This document shows, piece after piece, positions 25,175 to 35,623 of a stretch of DNA of 64,000 bases. This DNA is from CAVWCW01 sp963753615 (GTDB lineage: Bacteria > Pseudomonadota > Gammaproteobacteria > Chromatiales > Chromatiaceae): the NCBI GenBank assembly GCA_963753615.1, contig CAVWCW010000027.1, positions 1-64,000 on the forward strand, in the 5' to 3' direction. Each line of letters opens with the position of its first letter. The stretch's first letter is position 1. A program made the position numbers and the translations under genes. The notes below the pieces were generated by a model. That model worked only from the letters and a program-made list of their open reading frames with translations. It was not told the DNA's origin and ran no database searches.

Positions 25175-25540
25175 ATGCCAGAGATAGCCGACATCAACGA
25201 CACCGAACTCTGGACCGTCAGGACCACGCTCAGGGAGCGCTACGGCGAGGAGCAGGAGATCGAGCTGCAGATCGCCGACAGCGAGATCCGGCTGCTGCCC
25301 TCGGACCGCGAGCTGACCCCCTGCCCGGTATTTTACTGGACCGAAGGGGGCTGCCATTTCGTCATCTTCAAGGCCGGTGACCGCAAGTATCGCAGCCAGT
25401 TCTTCTACAAGCCCTACAACCAGTTCAGCACCGGGCGGCGCGAATACGACGACCTCGCGGAGTGCGTAGTCGCCACCCTCCAGGCCCAGGCCGACCACGT
25501 GGCCCAGGAAGCGGGGGCAATCAAGAAGACCCGCCGCTAG
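25175..25540 (+). CDS. conserved hypothetical protein
   Basis: A 121-residue soluble protein I cannot assign. It has regular alternating hydrophobic stretches (VRTTLRERYGEEQEIELQIA, CPVFYWTEGGCHFVIFKAGD, KYRSQFFYKPYNQF) suggesting a mixed alpha/beta fold. There is no signal peptide or membrane segment. It precedes the PPi-dependent phosphofructokinase by 69 bp in the same direction, so co-transcription is possible. Confidence 0.65.
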   Translation: MPEIADINDTELWTVRTTLRERYGEEQEIELQIADSEIRLLPSDRELTPCPVFYWTEGGCHFVIFKAGDRKYRSQFFYKPYNQFSTGRREYDDLAECVVATLQAQADHVAQEAGAIKKTRR

Positions 25541-25609
25541 CCGCCGCAGCGCCCGACGGCCGGCACGAATCCACAGACCAAGACCAATTAGGTACTCAAG
25601 GGAGTCAGT

Positions 25610-26863
25610 ATGAGCAAGAAAAACGCCTTTTACGCCCAGTCCGGCGGCGTCACCGCCGTCATCAATGCATCAGCCTGCGGCGTGATCGAGACCGCCCGCA
25701 AGCACGGCGACAAGATCGGCAATGTCTACGCCGGCCGCAACGGCATTATCGGCGCCCTGACCGAAGACCTGATCGATACCTCCCTGGAATCCGATGCGGA
25801 TATCGCCGCCCTCAAGCACACGCCGTCCGGCGGCTTCGGATCCTGCCGCTTCAAGCTCAAGAGCCTGGAAGAAAACAAGCGCGAGTACGAACGCCTGATC
25901 GAGGTTTTCAAGGCCCACGACATCGGTTACTTCTTCTATAACGGCGGCGGCGACTCCGCCGACACCTGCTACAAGGTGTCCCAGCTATCCGAAAAGATGG
26001 GCTACCCGGTGCAGGCCATCCACGTACCCAAGACCGTGGACAACGATCTGCCGATCACCGACAACTGTCCCGGCTTCGGCTCGGTGGCCAAGTACATCGC
26101 CACCTCCACCCTGGAAGCCTCCTTCGACGTACGCTCCATGTCCAAGACCTCGACCAAGATCTTCGTGATCGAAGTAATGGGCCGCCACGCCGGCTGGATT
26201 GCCGCCGCTGGCGCCCTGGTGGCGGACCAAGGCATCCCGGTGGTCACCCTGTTCCCGGAGATCGAGTTCGACCAAGAGGCTTTCATGGCCAAGGTCAAGG
26301 CCAACGTGGAGGAGCACGACTTCTGCACGATCGTGCTGTCGGAGGGCTGTCATTGGCCGGATGGCCGTTTCCTGGCCGAGCAGGGTACCCGGGACTCTTT
26401 CGGTCACGCCCAGCTGGGCGGCGCCGCCCCGGTGGTCGCCAACATGATCAAAGACGCCTTGGGCTACAAGTTCCACTGGGCAGTAGCAGACTACCTGCAG
26501 CGCGCCGCGCGCCACCTCGCCTCCAAGTCCGACGTGGAGCAGGCCTACGCCCTGGGCAAGGCCGGCGTTGAGTACGCGCTGGAGGGCCACAACTCGATTA
26601 TGCCCACGGTGGTGCGCAAGTCATCCGATCCTTACGTATGGGAGATCGGCAAGGCGCCGCTGTCCGAGGTGGCTAACGTGGAGAAGTTCATGCCCCGGGA
26701 TTTCATCAGCGAGGACGGCTTCGGCATCACCGACGCCTGCCGCGAGTATCTTTACCCTCTCATCGAAGGCGAAGACTATCCGCCCTACGAGAAGGGCATG
26801 CCCAAGTATGTCACCCTGAAACTACAGTCGGTGGCGCGCAAGCTCGACAACTTTGAGCTGTAA
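25610..26863 (+). CDS. pfp: pyrophosphate-dependent 6-phosphofructokinase
   Basis: Phosphorylates fructose 6-phosphate reversibly with pyrophosphate instead of ATP. It has 417 residues. GGGDS (residues 112-116) replaces the ATP-enzyme GGDGS, and PKTVDNDL (140-147) carries the Lys typical of PPi-dependent enzymes. EVMGRHAGWIAAAGAL and the substrate-binding SEGCHWPDG also fit the group. Some family members additionally accept sedoheptulose 7-phosphate and serve the Calvin cycle in methylotrophs and sulfur oxidisers. A terminator follows, then a small gene and the H+-pyrophosphatase, so the locus centres on pyrophosphate. Confidence 0.95.
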   Translation: MSKKNAFYAQSGGVTAVINASACGVIETARKHGDKIGNVYAGRNGIIGALTEDLIDTSLESDADIAALKHTPSGGFGSCRFKLKSLEENKREYERLIEVFKAHDIGYFFYNGGGDSADTCYKVSQLSEKMGYPVQAIHVPKTVDNDLPITDNCPGFGSVAKYIATSTLEASFDVRSMSKTSTKIFVIEVMGRHAGWIAAAGALVADQGIPVVTLFPEIEFDQEAFMAKVKANVEEHDFCTIVLSEGCHWPDGRFLAEQGTRDSFGHAQLGGAAPVVANMIKDALGYKFHWAVADYLQRAARHLASKSDVEQAYALGKAGVEYALEGHNSIMPTVVRKSSDPYVWEIGKAPLSEVANVEKFMPRDFISEDGFGITDACREYLYPLIEGEDYPPYEKGMPKYVTLKLQSVARKLDNFEL

Positions 26864-26870
26864 TCTCAAG

Positions 26871-26899
26871 GAAAGGGGGGCCTAGGCCCCTTTTCTTTG
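26871..26899 (+). terminator. rho-independent terminator after pfp
   Basis: GGGGCCTAGGCCCC is a perfect palindrome flanked by A-rich and T-rich arms (GAAAGG...CCTTTTCTTT). It lies eight bases after the pfp stop. Confidence 0.8.
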
Positions 26900-26918
26900 T
26901 ATGACCCAGGTCAATGCT

Positions 26919-27122
26919 ATGACCCTGAACAAGGCACGAGAATTGATCGGCACCCAACTGCAGTTCGGCGGTGGCTACAATCGCAACGCCGTGCGCCTGA
27001 TTCTGGGCGAGGTACATCGGGAACACGGTCAGCTTGCGGTCGACGAGCTGATTCGGTCGCTGGAGCTGGAGCAGGCTTTCGACCTGAAGCCGGGCACCGA
27101 CTTTTCCAGGTCCGGCCGCTGA
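26919..27122 (+). CDS. small conserved-looking hypothetical protein
   Basis: A 67-residue protein from the ATG at 26919 (an in-frame ATG at 26901 lies inside the terminator tail and is less likely). The sequence TLNKARELIGTQLQFGGGYN and VDELIRSLELEQAFDLKPG suggests a short helical protein. No family is recognised. Position between pfp and hppA, with only 30 bp to hppA, suggests co-transcription with the proton pump. Confidence 0.55.
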   Translation: MTLNKARELIGTQLQFGGGYNRNAVRLILGEVHREHGQLAVDELIRSLELEQAFDLKPGTDFSRSGR

Positions 27123-27152
27123 ATAACGTCAATAAATCAAGAGGATAAGAGT

Positions 27153-29203
<2,051 letters not shown>

Positions 29204-29291
29204 TGATCCCGACGGGAGGCGCCAAGGAGACGCCATAGATCGGCGTTTCCGCAAGCGCCCTTGTCAGACCGCTCGTCGATCGACGAAAATG

Positions 29292-29329
29292 CAGGGAGGC
29301 CGGTATCTTGCCGGCCTCCCTGTTTTTTT
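29292..29329 (+). terminator. strong rho-independent terminator after hppA
   Basis: CAGGGAGGCCGG (29292-29303) and CCGGCCTCCCTG (29311-29322) form a perfect 12-bp stem with a TATCTTG loop followed by seven T. Confidence 0.95.
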
Positions 29330-29435
29330 GCGTCGATATCGAGAACGGCATACCGGCGCTTTTGCTACGAACGCTTACCGCACCCTGCCCCCGCGGGGCA
29401 CAAATCCAACCAATAATGCGACTGGAGACCAGCAG

Positions 29436-29984
29436 ATGAACCTCGAACACGTCGACTCCGGAGAAAATGTCCCCAACCAGTTGAATGTCATCATCGAGAT
29501 CCCGGCCAACTCCGACCCGGTGAAGTACGAACTCGACAAGAAAACCGGAGCCATGTACGTGGACCGCTTCATGACCACCGCCATGCACTACCCCTGCAAC
29601 TACGGCTATGTGCCCCGCACGCTGTCCAAAGACGGCGACCCGGTGGACGTCCTCGTGCTTACCCCATACCCGCTGATTCCCGGCTCGGTAATCCAATGCC
29701 GGCCCGTGGGGGTGCTGAAAATGACCGATGAATCCGGCGACGACGCCAAGGTATTGGCGGTGCCCATCGACAAGCTGTGCAAGACTTACCGGGGGGTGAC
29801 CAATTTCCGCGACATCGGCGGCGAGACGCTGAACCGGATCGCCCACTTCTTCGAGCACTACAAGGACTTGGACGAGGGCAAGTGGGTGCGGGTCGACGGC
29901 TGGTACGGCCTCGACGAGGCCAAGCAGGAGATCCTGGAGAGCGTCCAGATGTACCAGGATGCCCCGGAGAAGCCCAACTTCTGA
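29436..29984 (+). CDS. ppa: inorganic pyrophosphatase (family I)
   Basis: Soluble Mg-dependent enzyme of 182 residues that hydrolyses pyrophosphate. The ATG at 29436 has GGAGA upstream and gives MNLEHVDSGENVPNQLNVII; longer upstream frames overlap the hppA terminator. The active-site signature DGDPVDVLVLTPYPL supplies the metal-binding aspartates, and YEFDKK-type KYELDKKTGAMYVDRF is also conserved. It lies behind the terminator and so has its own promoter, consistent with different control from the pump. Confidence 0.95.
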   Translation: MNLEHVDSGENVPNQLNVIIEIPANSDPVKYELDKKTGAMYVDRFMTTAMHYPCNYGYVPRTLSKDGDPVDVLVLTPYPLIPGSVIQCRPVGVLKMTDESGDDAKVLAVPIDKLCKTYRGVTNFRDIGGETLNRIAHFFEHYKDLDEGKWVRVDGWYGLDEAKQEILESVQMYQDAPEKPNF

Positions 29985-30130
29985 CCGCTCGGGGAAAGCC
30001 GAGAAGCGTCATCCCCGGCTTGCTCCGGCACAGGACCTCTTGCCCGGCACTAACAAAGCCGTAAATCACCGTTTGCCCTGAGAACAGCAAGCCCCAACCC
30101 CATCGACGCTAGCGGAAGGACAGGCGACCC

Positions 30131-30634
30131 ATGAGTAAGCTGACCCATTTCAACGCCGCCGGCGAGGCCGAGATGGTGGACGTCGGGGCCAAACCCGAGA
30201 CCCATCGCAGCGCCCTGGCCGAGGGTTGGATCCGCATGCAGCCCCAGACCCTCAGCCTGATTCAGGAGGGCGGGCATAAAAAGGGCGACGTCCTGGGAGT
30301 AGCCCGCATCGCCGGCATCATGGCCGCCAAGCGCACCGCGGATCTGATACCCCTTTGCCATCCTCTAGCCCTGACCAAGGTTGCGGTCGAGTTCGAGCCC
30401 CGGCCGGAGCAGCAAAGCGTTTACTGCCGGGCCCGGGTTGAAACCCGAGGCCCGACCGGGGTGGAGATGGAGGCCCTATGCGCCACCCAGGTGGCGCTCC
30501 TGACCATCTACGACATGTGCAAAGCGGTTGACCGGGGCATGAGCATCGAGCGAGTGCGGCTGCTGGAGAAGGAAGGGGGAAAATCCGGGCGTTGGGTAAG
30601 AACAGAGGGAGCAGGGCTGCGGACTGAGGACTGA
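30131..30634 (+). CDS. moaC: cyclic pyranopterin monophosphate synthase MoaC
   Basis: Second enzyme of molybdenum cofactor synthesis, with 167 residues. The signature LIPLCHPLALTKVAVEFE and the catalytic stretch ARVETRGPTGVEMEALCA are intact, as are KGDVLGVARIAGIMAAKRT and CKAVDRGMSIERVRLLEKEGGKSG. After GGKSG the usual short tail is replaced by residues encoded in a GGACTGA heptamer array, which also supplies the stop. No other moa gene is adjacent. An AGGACAGG sequence precedes the start. Confidence 0.94.
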   Translation: MSKLTHFNAAGEAEMVDVGAKPETHRSALAEGWIRMQPQTLSLIQEGGHKKGDVLGVARIAGIMAAKRTADLIPLCHPLALTKVAVEFEPRPEQQSVYCRARVETRGPTGVEMEALCATQVALLTIYDMCKAVDRGMSIERVRLLEKEGGKSGRWVRTEGAGLRTED

Positions 30635-30643
30635 GGACTGAGG
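30621..30643. repeat. heptamer repeat array, copy C (three GGACTGA units)
   Basis: GGACTGA three times plus GGA. It is the same word as in copies A and B, and lies across the moaC stop codon. Confidence 0.7.
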
Positions 30644-30654
30644 ATGATTGCGCT

Positions 30655-30791
30655 AGATCAAGGTCTGGCTCACCCAGCACATCGTGGAGCGCGACAACGC
30701 CTATTCCCTCCCTTTCATCAATGCCGGGGCCAACCCGAAGCTGAAAAATAGGTCCCGGGCCGGCAAGCTCTGGCATTCCCGCTACCACTGA
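30655..30791 (+). pseudogene. C-terminal gene fragment, possibly haemerythrin-like
   Basis: One frame reads IKVWLTQHIVERDNAYSLPF followed by about 24 further residues, ending WHSRYH and a stop at 30789-30791. The WLxxHIxxxDxAY pattern resembles the last helix of bacteriohaemerythrins, which bind O2 at a di-iron site, but the tail is longer than usual. There is no start codon or upstream part: the frame begins directly after the heptamer array. It could also be the end of an unrelated protein. Confidence 0.35.
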
Positions 30792-30871
30792 GACGCGGCG
30801 GTGACGAGCAGGTGCTATGCTAGGCCCCATTTGGACGGGGCCGAAGGCCCCTAGACTCGGAGGGTTGACCC

Positions 30872-31480
30872 ATGCCGGCGCTGCAGGCCCATTTCCAACG
30901 CGCGACCTTCCTCACCAGTGCAGGCGACATCGCCCAGTCTCCCCCGGACGAAGGCCTCGAAGTGGCCTTTGCGGGCCGTTCAAATGCCGGCAAGTCCAGC
31001 GCCATCAACGTGCTTTGTCAGCAGCGCGCCCTGGCCCGTACCAGCAAGACCCCGGGGCGCACCCGACTGCTTAATTTCTTCGCCCTGGACGACCAACGGC
31101 GCCTGGTGGACCTGCCCGGCTACGGCTATGCGAAGGTGCCCGAGGCGGTCAAAGTGCAGTGGCAGCGCCTGCTGGAGGACTACCTGGTGCAGCGCACCAG
31201 CCTGCGCGGTCTGATCTTGCTGATGGACTGCCGCCACCCGCTGACCGATTTCGACCGCCAGATGCTCGACTGGGGCGCGCACCACCGGATCCCGGTGCAT
31301 GTTCTGCTCACCAAAGCGGACAAGCTCAAACGCGGTGCCGCCAAATCGAGTCTGCTGCAGGTGCGCAAGGCGCTGGAGCAGTGGGATGGGGAATTCTCGG
31401 TGCAGCTGTTCTCCGCCCTCAAGCGGGAAGGGCTGGACCAGGCCTGTCAGGTGCTGACTGGTTGGCTGGCATTGGAATAA
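30872..31480 (+). CDS. engB: ribosome biogenesis GTP-binding protein YihA/EngB
   Basis: GTPase of 202 residues needed for assembly of the large ribosomal subunit. Motifs in order: G1 AGRSNAGKSSAINVL (about residue 31), G2 SKTPGRTRLLNFF, G3 DLPGYGYAKVP and G4 LTKADKLKRG. The N-terminal FLTSAGDIAQSPPDEG is typical. It ends in an intact stop just before a perfect hairpin. The preceding gene fragment is probably unrelated. Confidence 0.95.
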   Translation: MPALQAHFQRATFLTSAGDIAQSPPDEGLEVAFAGRSNAGKSSAINVLCQQRALARTSKTPGRTRLLNFFALDDQRRLVDLPGYGYAKVPEAVKVQWQRLLEDYLVQRTSLRGLILLMDCRHPLTDFDRQMLDWGAHHRIPVHVLLTKADKLKRGAAKSSLLQVRKALEQWDGEFSVQLFSALKREGLDQACQVLTGWLALE

Positions 31481-31494
31481 CCGGGAAAAGAAAA

Positions 31495-31526
31495 ACCCCG
31501 GCACCCAAAGGGGAAGGTGCCGGGGT
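31495..31526. terminator. 11-bp perfect hairpin after engB
   Basis: ACCCCGGCACC (31495-31505) and GGTGCCGGGGT (31516-31526) pair around a ten-base loop. The A-run lies on the left (AAAAGAAAAA), so the T-run would serve minus-strand transcripts, while on the plus strand it is only a stable 3' hairpin. Confidence 0.5.
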
Positions 31527-31690
31527 CAATGATCCCGGCTGGGGAAGCCGGGAGGGCGAACTGCCAAGGGAGGGAAGAGCAGTACGCACCTTGCTTGCAC
31601 TTGATATGACGAGTATAGCTCAAAAAAGTTCAACCCAGGAAAAATCCCTAACCGATAAACGGGATTACCCTAAGCGCCAAGGATAGCCCC

Positions 31691-32575
31691 ATGAAATCGC
31701 ACCCCCACTGCCTCGCCGCCGGTCTGTTCGGTCTTGTTGCACTGCTCCTGCCGCTCTCCCCGGCAGCCATAAGGGCCGATTCCCGCGGGCTCGATGAGGC
31801 CGCAGCCCCAGCATTGATGCTGGCGGGGACCTACCGACCCGGCATCGAACTGAACGCCTACTGGGTAAGCGAAAAGCTCGACGGGGTACGCGCCTACTGG
31901 GACGGCCAAAGCCTGATCTCGCGTCGAGGCAACCGCTACCGGGCACCGGCCTGGTTCACTCGGGACTTCCCCCCTATCCAGCTGGACGGCGAGTTATGGA
32001 GCGGCCGAGGGCGCTTCGAATCACTATTGAGCAGCGTACGCAAACAAACTCCGGTTGAAGCCGAATGGCGGCAGGTGCGCTTCATGGTATTCGACCTGCC
32101 GCAAGCCCCAGGCCCCTTCGGCAACCGCCTGAGGGTATTGGAGAATCTATTCGCCGACCTGGACAGCCCCTACTTGTCCCTGGTGGAACAGACCCGCGTC
32201 TCCGGCCACCGAGAACTCATGGAGCGCGTGGACAAGGTGGTGGCCGCAGGCGGCGAGGGGCTGATGCTGCACCGGGACGACGCCCCCTACCGTGCCGGCC
32301 GTTCCGGCGATCTTTTGAAGGTCAAGCCTTACGCGGATGCCGAGGCCCGGGTGATCGGCCACGTCCCGGGCAAGGGCAAGTACGCCGGCCTGCTGGGAAG
32401 TCTGGAGGTGGAGACCCCGGAGGGAAAGCGGTTTCGCATCGGCACCGGCTTCAGCGACGCCGAGCGACGCGACCCGCCGCCCGTGGGAAGCCTGGTGACC
32501 TACCGCTACCGAGGCTTCACCGGGGCCGGCATTCCCCGTTTCGCCAGCTTTCTGCGGCTGCGGGAAGACTTTTGA
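31691..32575 (+). CDS. secreted ATP-dependent DNA ligase (Lig E type)
   Basis: A 294-residue minimal ATP-dependent ligase. The N-terminal ~29 residues form a signal peptide (AAGLFGLVALLLPLSPAAIRA), so it acts in the periplasm. The adenylation motif SEKLDGVRAYWDG holds the catalytic Lys (about residue 61). Further nucleotidyltransferase motifs are SRRGNRY, LDGELW, FMVFDLP, GGEGLMLHR and LLKVKPY. The C-terminal OB domain runs from about residue 215 (GKGKYAGLLGSLEV). Lig E enzymes are found in DNA-uptake-competent proteobacteria and are thought to handle nicked extracellular DNA, though their role is unproven. It is a stand-alone gene. Confidence 0.9.
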   Translation: MKSHPHCLAAGLFGLVALLLPLSPAAIRADSRGLDEAAAPALMLAGTYRPGIELNAYWVSEKLDGVRAYWDGQSLISRRGNRYRAPAWFTRDFPPIQLDGELWSGRGRFESLLSSVRKQTPVEAEWRQVRFMVFDLPQAPGPFGNRLRVLENLFADLDSPYLSLVEQTRVSGHRELMERVDKVVAAGGEGLMLHRDDAPYRAGRSGDLLKVKPYADAEARVIGHVPGKGKYAGLLGSLEVETPEGKRFRIGTGFSDAERRDPPPVGSLVTYRYRGFTGAGIPRFASFLRLREDF

Positions 32576-32959
32576 ACCTAGAAAGGGCAGTTGACCGCTC
32601 CGTTCGGACACTAAGGCACTGAAATGTGGGAACAAGCCTTCGCTTCGTGTCTTCACCGATTTGGTGATCCAGGCTACGGCGCGCATGGCACGCTTGCGGG
32701 GGCGTATGGTCCGCTCCTGTTCCAGACAGAACCTGACATTTCCCACATCCCTGTGGGTCGCTGCGTTGCAACTCCCTGGAATAGATTGACTATTCCGCGT
32801 CGTTGCGCCTTGCCCTGCACCCCCGCAAGCGCACCCTCCACTCCGTCCAACCGTTCTTTCTTGGTTGAACCAGGTCAGCGCCTGGTCGAAGCTTATGGTT
32901 GGTTCGCCCGCTAGCGGCCAGCGGTAACCAGTTGCGCCAAGCCCAGACGCCGGCGCAGC
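32575..32959. repeat. intergenic region with repeat-derived hairpins
   Basis: No convincing gene. At 32575 it opens with AACCTAGA-AAGGG-CAGTTGACCGCTCC, a match to the left end of the 5482 element. ATGTGGGAA (32624-32632) and TTCCCACAT (32740-32748) form a long-range inverted pair. A small stem GGAATAG-ATTGA-CTATTCC lies near 32780-32800. It probably represents dispersed REP-like elements. Confidence 0.55.
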
Positions 32960-33883
32960 TCAGCCGCTCAGATAAACGAGGGTGCCTGGGCCGAAGCCCC
33001 GGGGCTCGATGCCGAACCCTTCGCGCAGTTCTTCGGGCCCGCAGCAGTTGCCCTCCAGCAGCATATCGATCTGGTCGCGGGTGACGGGAAAGCCGTCGAA
33101 GCGCTCGAAGATACGGGCCGCCAGGCGCACTGCCCAGACCGGAGCCGGCACGGTCAGCTTACGGGAACCGCCGGCTTCGGCGATGATCCGGATTAGGTCC
33201 TTCCAGGCCAGGCACTCGGGACCGCCTAGGTGATAGATCCGGCCAACCGCCTCGGGCCGGTCGAGAGCGGCAACAAAGGCGCCGGCCACATCTTCTACGT
33301 GCACCGGCGACAAGCCGAAGGCGCCGGCACCGAAGGGCAGCAGCCCGGGGTGGAACAGCGGGGCCGGCAACGGCGGGCGAATCAGGTCTCGCTGCAGTTG
33401 GGTCGCGAACTCCAGATTTCCGCGGGGATCGCCGAACAGCACCGAGGGGCGAAATATGGTCCAGTCCAGGCCGCTGGTCTGCAAATACTGTTCGGCCATG
33501 AACTTGGTCTTCTGGTAGCCGGTGCCGTCGGCCCGTGCGCCGTTGGCACTCATCAGCAGGAAGCGACCTACCCCAGTCTCGCCACAGAGATCGATAACTC
33601 GCTTGGCGCCCTCGAAATGCAGGGCCTGGTAGCTGATGCCACGCTGGGGGAACTCCCGCAGGATGCCTATGTTGTAAATGGCCGCGTCACAGCCTTCCAG
33701 ACAGTCTCTGACCGCTTGAGCGCCGGCGATGTCACCACTGACCTGTTGGCAACGCCCGGGCTGGCGCAGCTTGTCTTCACTGCCGGGGCGGACCAGCACC
33801 GCGGGCTCGTGGCCCTGCGCCAGGAGGGCGTCGATTAGATAGCCTCCGACAAAGCCGGTGGCGCCGAAAACCGCAACTTTCAT
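32960..33883 (-). CDS. NAD(P)-dependent epimerase, complex I NDUFA9-like
   Basis: A 307-residue short-chain-type NAD(P)-binding protein. The Rossmann motif is VAVFGATGFVGGYLIDALLA (residues 3-22, GATGFVG). SANGARADGTGYQKTKFMAEQ provides the YxxxK pair and TIFRPSVLFGDP the downstream family motif. Bacterial members resemble the NDUFA9 accessory subunit of complex I, but no physiological substrate is known. It overlaps the following SRPBCC gene by four bases (ATGA), so the two are coupled, with the SRPBCC gene upstream. Confidence 0.88.
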   Translation of the reverse strand: MKVAVFGATGFVGGYLIDALLAQGHEPAVLVRPGSEDKLRQPGRCQQVSGDIAGAQAVRDCLEGCDAAIYNIGILREFPQRGISYQALHFEGAKRVIDLCGETGVGRFLLMSANGARADGTGYQKTKFMAEQYLQTSGLDWTIFRPSVLFGDPRGNLEFATQLQRDLIRPPLPAPLFHPGLLPFGAGAFGLSPVHVEDVAGAFVAALDRPEAVGRIYHLGGPECLAWKDLIRIIAEAGGSRKLTVPAPVWAVRLAARIFERFDGFPVTRDQIDMLLEGNCCGPEELREGFGIEPRGFGPGTLVYLSG

Positions 33884-34377
33884 ACTTCTACCCTCGTGGT
33901 TTGAGTCGACGCGGGAGCGCCGAACAGGTTGGCGAAGACTTCGCGCCGGTAGTCGAAAATGCGCTCCAGAGCGGGCCGGATATAGAGGCTGTGCAAGGCG
34001 CCTTCCAACGGCCCGCGGGCCGCCAAGGGTAATGCATAGCGGATCCGATCAGTCAGCAGGGTGCCGCCGTCTTTGGACTCGAAACGGTGCTCGTGATGCC
34101 AAAACGAGTAAGGCCCCAGCAATTGCTCGTCTACGAACCGCTCGGGCGGAACATAGCTGCTGATCAGGGTGCGCCAGCGCACCGGTAGCCCCATTACGCG
34201 GATACTGTAACCGGTCAACCGCCCCTGAGACCTTTTCACCGGACTGGGGGTCAGCAGCCTAAAACCGAGCTCGGGCGGGGTAATCAGCCCCAGGTTCTCC
34301 GGCTGGGCGAAAAAACGGAACAGCCGATCTCGGGGCCTCGGAACCCACTGCTCGCGTTGCAGTTCGAACAAGCGCAT
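33880..34377 (-). CDS. SRPBCC (START-like) family protein
   Basis: A 165-residue ligand-pocket protein of the polyketide cyclase/dehydrase group. WVPRPRDRLFRFFAQPENLGLITPPELGF is the characteristic N-terminal helix-strand region, and FWHHEHRFESKDGGTLLTDRI a core beta-strand region. Related proteins are often coded beside NAD-dependent epimerases as here, suggesting joint action on a lipid-like substrate, though this is unproven. It overlaps the epimerase start by four bases. Confidence 0.85.
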   Translation of the reverse strand: MRLFELQREQWVPRPRDRLFRFFAQPENLGLITPPELGFRLLTPSPVKRSQGRLTGYSIRVMGLPVRWRTLISSYVPPERFVDEQLLGPYSFWHHEHRFESKDGGTLLTDRIRYALPLAARGPLEGALHSLYIRPALERIFDYRREVFANLFGAPASTQTTRVEV

Positions 34378-34389
34378 GCCGATTCTCCG

Positions 34390-34790
34390 TCAGCCGGCGG
34401 CACAGCTACCCGAGCCACAGCGCCTTCGCAGGCGCCAGCGGGCGAACGGACGGTAGGCGGCATCGATCAGGGGCAGCAGATGCAATCCCCGCACCAGCCT
34501 AGCGAGCCAGCGGTAACCGGGGAGACGCTCCCAGATGGTGGCAAATCCCCAAGCCCCAATCTGCCAGCGGCCCTGCCCGTCGAGCACGTGCAGCCGCGCC
34601 ATGGCCTGTTCCGGGGTGAGTCCGCATGGGCTTCAAGGGCTCTGCCGATCCCGGGTGATATCCACCCAGGCCAGGGCTTCCGCCCGGTCTCGGCGCTGGT
34701 AGTGCTCGATCTCACGCCGGCACAGGGGGCAACCGCCGTCGTAAAAGACGAGCGGCTCGGGCCGGGCAGGCCGGGTTGTCGTGGGTCCAT
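34390..34790 (-). CDS. DCC-family thiol-disulfide oxidoreductase-like protein (frameshifted)
   Basis: The DUF393/YuxK hallmark PLVFYDGGCPLCRREIEHYQ is present, with the DxxCxxC redox motif. Downstream, MARLHVLDGQGRWQIGAWGF and WERLPGYRWLARLV are also typical. Between them the frame meets a TGA near 34630. Removing one C and restoring one base about 15 nt later would give QSLEAHAGLTPEQAMARL, matching the family. A third shift seems to lie near the start at 34790. The protein would be about 133 residues. These proteins often accompany SRPBCC and epimerase genes, as here. Confidence 0.7.
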
Positions 34791-34909
34791 AATACCTCGC
34801 CTTGGTTTTCTCGCTGCAAGCTGTATAATGTTTGTATCATTATCTTGGACCCTGCAGACCAGGAAGTTCAAGGTAAAAACTGACCACGGCCACAGAAAAG
34901 AGGATAAGC

Positions 34910-35614
34910 ATGATGCAGCGGCAAACTGCGATCGTAGGCGGCAGTTCCGGCATTGGCCAGGCCCTGCTCCAGGCCCTGGACGCCGATGGACACAGCCTGT
35001 GGAACCTGTCGCGGCGGCCGCCGAGCGGCCCCCCTGGGGTTCGCCATCTGCCCTGGGACGCCACCGCGCGGCGAGCCGGAAGGGGATCTTCCCGAGCGCC
35101 TGGACGGCTTGGTCTATTGTCCCGGGCAATATCCGCCTGCAGCCCTTCGCCCGCACCAGCGACGAGGACTTCCGGCAAGACTTCGAGCTCAATTGCCTGG
35201 GGGCGGTACGGGCCGTGCGCAGCCTGCTGCCGGCCCTGCGCAAGTCTCCCGCCGCCTCGGTGGTGCTGATGAGCACCGTCGCGGTGCAGACAGGCATGCC
35301 CTTTCATGCCTCCATCGCCGCCGCCAAGGGCGCGGTGGAAGGCTTGACGCGCTCCCTGGCAGCGGAGCTGGCACCGCGGATTCGGGTCAACGCCGTGGCG
35401 CCCTCGCTCACCGATACGCCCGCTCGCGGCAGCCCTGCTCGGCAGCGAAGACAAGCGCAAACAGGCAGCCGCCCGCCATCCCCTGGGACGCGTCGGCAGC
35501 GCCGGGGAGATCGCCGGCTGCATACGCTTTCTGCTGGCACCGGAGGCGGGCTGGATCAGCGGCCAGGTGCTGGCAATCGACGGCGGCCTGGGCAGCCTGC
35601 GCCTGTTCAAATAG
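34910..35614 (+). CDS. short-chain dehydrogenase/reductase (three frameshifts)
   Basis: An SDR of about 235 residues. The start TAIVGGSSGIGQALLQAL carries the GxxxGIG cofactor loop. ELNCLGAVRAVRSLLPAL and the catalytic-region SVVLMSTVAVQTGMPFHASI follow; the expected YxxxK reads H-A-S-I-A-A-A-K, with the Tyr replaced by His, unusual for the family. The end RVNAVAPSLTDTP and GWISGQVLAIDGG are conserved. Frame changes occur near 35070, 35128 and 35424. Substrate unknown. It is divergent from the DCC-type gene. Confidence 0.8.
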
Positions 35615-35623
35615 GCACCCGCA

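Noticed and set aside
34620..34640. In-frame TGA in the DCC-family gene read as selenocysteine
   Set aside because: No SECIS-like hairpin follows, homologues have no Cys there, and nearby indels explain the break.
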